Assembly (NCBI GenBank): GCA_023390245.1
Contig: JAEWDF010000095.1
Location: forward strand, 1-5,856
Source of the DNA: Pseudomonadota bacterium
GTDB taxonomy: Bacteria; Pseudomonadota; Alphaproteobacteria; Caulobacterales; Caulobacteraceae
Length of the DNA stretch: 5,856 nucleotides
Direction of reading: 5' to 3'
Shown: piece by piece, positions 4,119-5,856 of the stretch
Layout of the letters: every line of letters begins with the position of its first letter
Position numbering within the stretch: position 1 is the stretch's first letter
The notes under the pieces: model-generated
What the model was told of the DNA's origin: nothing
Databases searched by the model: none
The model's input: only the letters and a program-made list of their open reading frames with translations
Made by a program: the position numbers and the translations under genes

Positions 4119-5856
4119 TCAGACGATGGGCGGCGGCCCGGCCAGGACGTCGCGCTTGCCGGCGTGGTTAGCGGGGCTGACCACGCCTTCCTGCTCCATC
4201 CGTTCGATCAGGGTGGCGGCGCGGTTGTAGCCGATCTGCAGCCGGCGCTGGACGTAGGAGGTCGAGGCCTTTCTGTCGCGCGTCACCACCGCCACGGCGC
4301 GGTCGTAGAGATCGTCGCCGGTCCCGCCGCCCCCCTCGTCGAAGCCGCCGTCCCCGTCGCCATCCGGCTCGTCGGTGATCAGGTCCAGATAGTCCGGCTC
4401 GGCCTGAGCTTTCAGGTGCTTGCACACCTCCTCGACCTCGCGATCCTCGACGAACGGGCCGTGCAGGCGGGTGATGCGGCCGCCGCCGGCCATGTAGAGC
4501 ATGTCGCCCTGGCCCAGCAGCTGCTCGCCGCCCTGTTCGCCCAGAATGGTGCGGCTGTCGATCTTGGAGGTGACCTGGAAGCTGATCCGGGTCGGGAAGT
4601 TGGCCTTGATGGTGCCGGTGATGACGTCGACCGACGGGCGCTGGGTCGCCATGATCAGGTGGATGCCGGCCGCGCGCGCCATCTGGGCCAGGCGCTGGAC
4701 CGCGCCCTCCACGTCCTTGCCGGCGACCAGCATCAGGTCGGCCATCTCGTCCATGACCACGACCAGATAGGGCATGGGCTCGGGCCGGATCTTCTCGGAT
4801 TCGTAGACCGGGCGCCCCTGCTCGTCGAAGCCGGTCTGGACCGTGCGTTCGAAATGCTCGCCCTTTTCCAGCGCCTCGCGGGCGCGGTCGTTGTAGCTGG
4901 CGACGTTGCGCACCCCCAGCTTGGACATCCGGCGATAGCGGTCCTCCATCTCGCGCACCGTCCATTTCAGCGCGACGACCGCCTTTTTCGGATCGGTCAC
5001 GACCGGCGCCAGCAGGTGCGGGATGCCGTCATAGACCGACAGCTCCAGCATCTTGGGGTCGATCATGATGAAACGGCATTCGGCGGGCGAATGGCGGTAC
5101 AGGATCGACAGGATCATGGCGTTGACCCCGACCGATTTGCCCGAGCCGGTGGTGCCGGCGATCAGCAGGTGGGGCATCCGCGCCAGGTCGGCGACATAGG
5201 GCTCGCCGCCGATGGTCTCGCCCAGGGCGAGCGGCAGCAGGTGGCCCTTCTTGTCGTATTCGGCGCTGGCCAGCAGGTCGCGCAGATAGACGGTCTCGCG
5301 CTTGGCGTTGGGCAGTTCGATGCCGATGGCGTTGCGGCCCTGGACCACGCTGATGCGGCAGGCGCGGGCGGACATGGAGCGGGCGATGTCGTCGGCCAGG
5401 GCTACGACGCGGCCGTGCTTCACGCCCGGCGCGGGGACCAGTTCGTACAGGGTGACGACCGGGCCGGGGCGGATCTGATCGATCACGCCGCGCACGCCGA
5501 ACTCCTGCAGCACGCCCTCCAGCATCTTGGCGTTCTGCTTCAGCGATTCCTCGTCGACCGAGGCGACGCGCTGGCCGGGCTTGGCCAGGATGCCCAGCGG
5601 CGGCAGGTCGAACGCGCCTTCGGGGCGGGTGAAGTCGAAGGCCTGCTGGTCGATATCCGCGTCCTTGCGCGCCTTCGGCGCCTTGACGGCGGCGACGCGC
5701 GGCTCGGCCTCACGGCCGGCGCCGGCGGGCCGGGATGGCGCCTGGGGCGCGGGAGCGGGTTCATCCTCCCACGGCGGCAGGTCGGCGTAGGCGTCGGCGG
5801 CCGGCGCATCCTCCGGCTCCGCGGCGGGGGCGGCGACCTTGGGCTTGGCCTTGCGG
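4119..5856 (-). CDS. ftsK: DNA translocase FtsK, C-terminal 578 residues (5' end outside window)
   Basis: FtsK is a septal, membrane-anchored ATPase that pumps chromosomal DNA and drives XerCD/dif resolution at division. The frame is open from the right edge to the TGA at 4119; the ATG at 5525 is internal. In visible-residue numbering: 1-80 is an Ala/Pro/acidic linker; FDLPPLGILAKP (82-93) and ESLKQNA (103-109) open the alpha domain. The beta motor follows, with Walker A GTTGSGKS (234-241; bases 5133-5156), Walker B VVVMDE ending D369-E370, and MATQRPSVDVITGTIKANFP (402-421). An acidic Gly-rich spacer lies at about 495-515, and the winged-helix gamma domain occupies about 514-578 with RRLQIGYNRAATLIERMEQEGVV. 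The gamma domain reads KOPS and contacts XerD in known homologues. The N-terminal membrane helices and promoter lie beyond base 5856. All catalytic motifs look intact. Confidence 0.97.
   Translation of the reverse strand, partial: RKAKPKVAAPAAEPEDAPAADAYADLPPWEDEPAPAPQAPSRPAGAGREAEPRVAAVKAPKARKDADIDQQAFDFTRPEGAFDLPPLGILAKPGQRVASVDEESLKQNAKMLEGVLQEFGVRGVIDQIRPGPVVTLYELVPAPGVKHGRVVALADDIARSMSARACRISVVQGRNAIGIELPNAKRETVYLRDLLASAEYDKKGHLLPLALGETIGGEPYVADLARMPHLLIAGTTGSGKSVGVNAMILSILYRHSPAECRFIMIDPKMLELSVYDGIPHLLAPVVTDPKKAVVALKWTVREMEDRYRRMSKLGVRNVASYNDRAREALEKGEHFERTVQTGFDEQGRPVYESEKIRPEPMPYLVVVMDEMADLMLVAGKDVEGAVQRLAQMARAAGIHLIMATQRPSVDVITGTIKANFPTRISFQVTSKIDSRTILGEQGGEQLLGQGDMLYMAGGGRITRLHGPFVEDREVEEVCKHLKAQAEPDYLDLITDEPDGDGDGGFDEGGGGTGDDLYDRAVAVVTRDRKASTSYVQRRLQIGYNRAATLIERMEQEGVVSPANHAGKRDVLAGPPPIV

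Noticed and set aside
4111..4122. CTGA-TCCG-TCAG inverted repeat at the arfB/ftsK junction as a bidirectional terminator
   Set aside because: The four-base arms are just the two convergent TGA stops plus one base each, with no T-run and too little stem to terminate.
5540..5809. 89-codon minus-strand frame rich in Arg and Pro
   Set aside because: It is a shifted frame of the FtsK linker region; the FtsK frame itself is open and continues into recognisable alpha-domain sequence.

Overview
This is ordinary chromosomal sequence from a GC-rich alphaproteobacterium. Protein features (an alphaproteobacterial-type EtfBA pair, a DivL-like membrane anchor, a short two-cysteine membrane protein) and a Caulobacter-style promoter match point to Caulobacterales, perhaps Brevundimonas or a relative. 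That placement is inferred from remembered family sequences, not from a search. Base composition and codon use look uniform, and I see no tRNA, rRNA, CRISPR, insertion sequence or prophage.

Layout, left to right. (1) Bases 1-139, minus strand: the first 46 codons of a membrane-anchored protein, possibly a DivL-like sensor kinase, running off the left edge. (2) A 140-base divergent spacer with a GC-rich inverted repeat and a GANTC site. (3) 280-705, plus: a minimal zinc metallopeptidase (HExxHHxGxxD). (4) 715-1056, minus: a one-pass membrane protein of unknown function, convergent with the peptidase. (5) A 116-base divergent spacer with a palindrome and a probable promoter. (6) 1173-2867, plus: etfB and etfA, abutting, closed by a strong intrinsic terminator with a UUCG loop. 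(7) 2924-4114, plus: a DUF167/YggU protein, a YaiI/YqxD (DUF188) protein and ArfB, the last two sharing a GTGA stop/start overlap. (8) 4119-5856, minus: most of ftsK, lacking its N-terminal membrane part beyond the right edge, convergent with arfB across 4 bases.

How the genes relate: EtfB and EtfA form the electron transfer flavoprotein that carries electrons from acyl-CoA dehydrogenases to the quinone pool. ArfB rescues ribosomes stalled on broken mRNAs. FtsK couples division to chromosome segregation. The remaining genes are conserved proteins without a firmly known role, and the gene order looks like housekeeping, not a dedicated system. I found no convincing new system. The points most worth checking are the DUF167 start placed right after the etfA terminator, the palindrome between the divergent membrane-protein gene and etfB, and the GANTC site beside the possible DivL gene.
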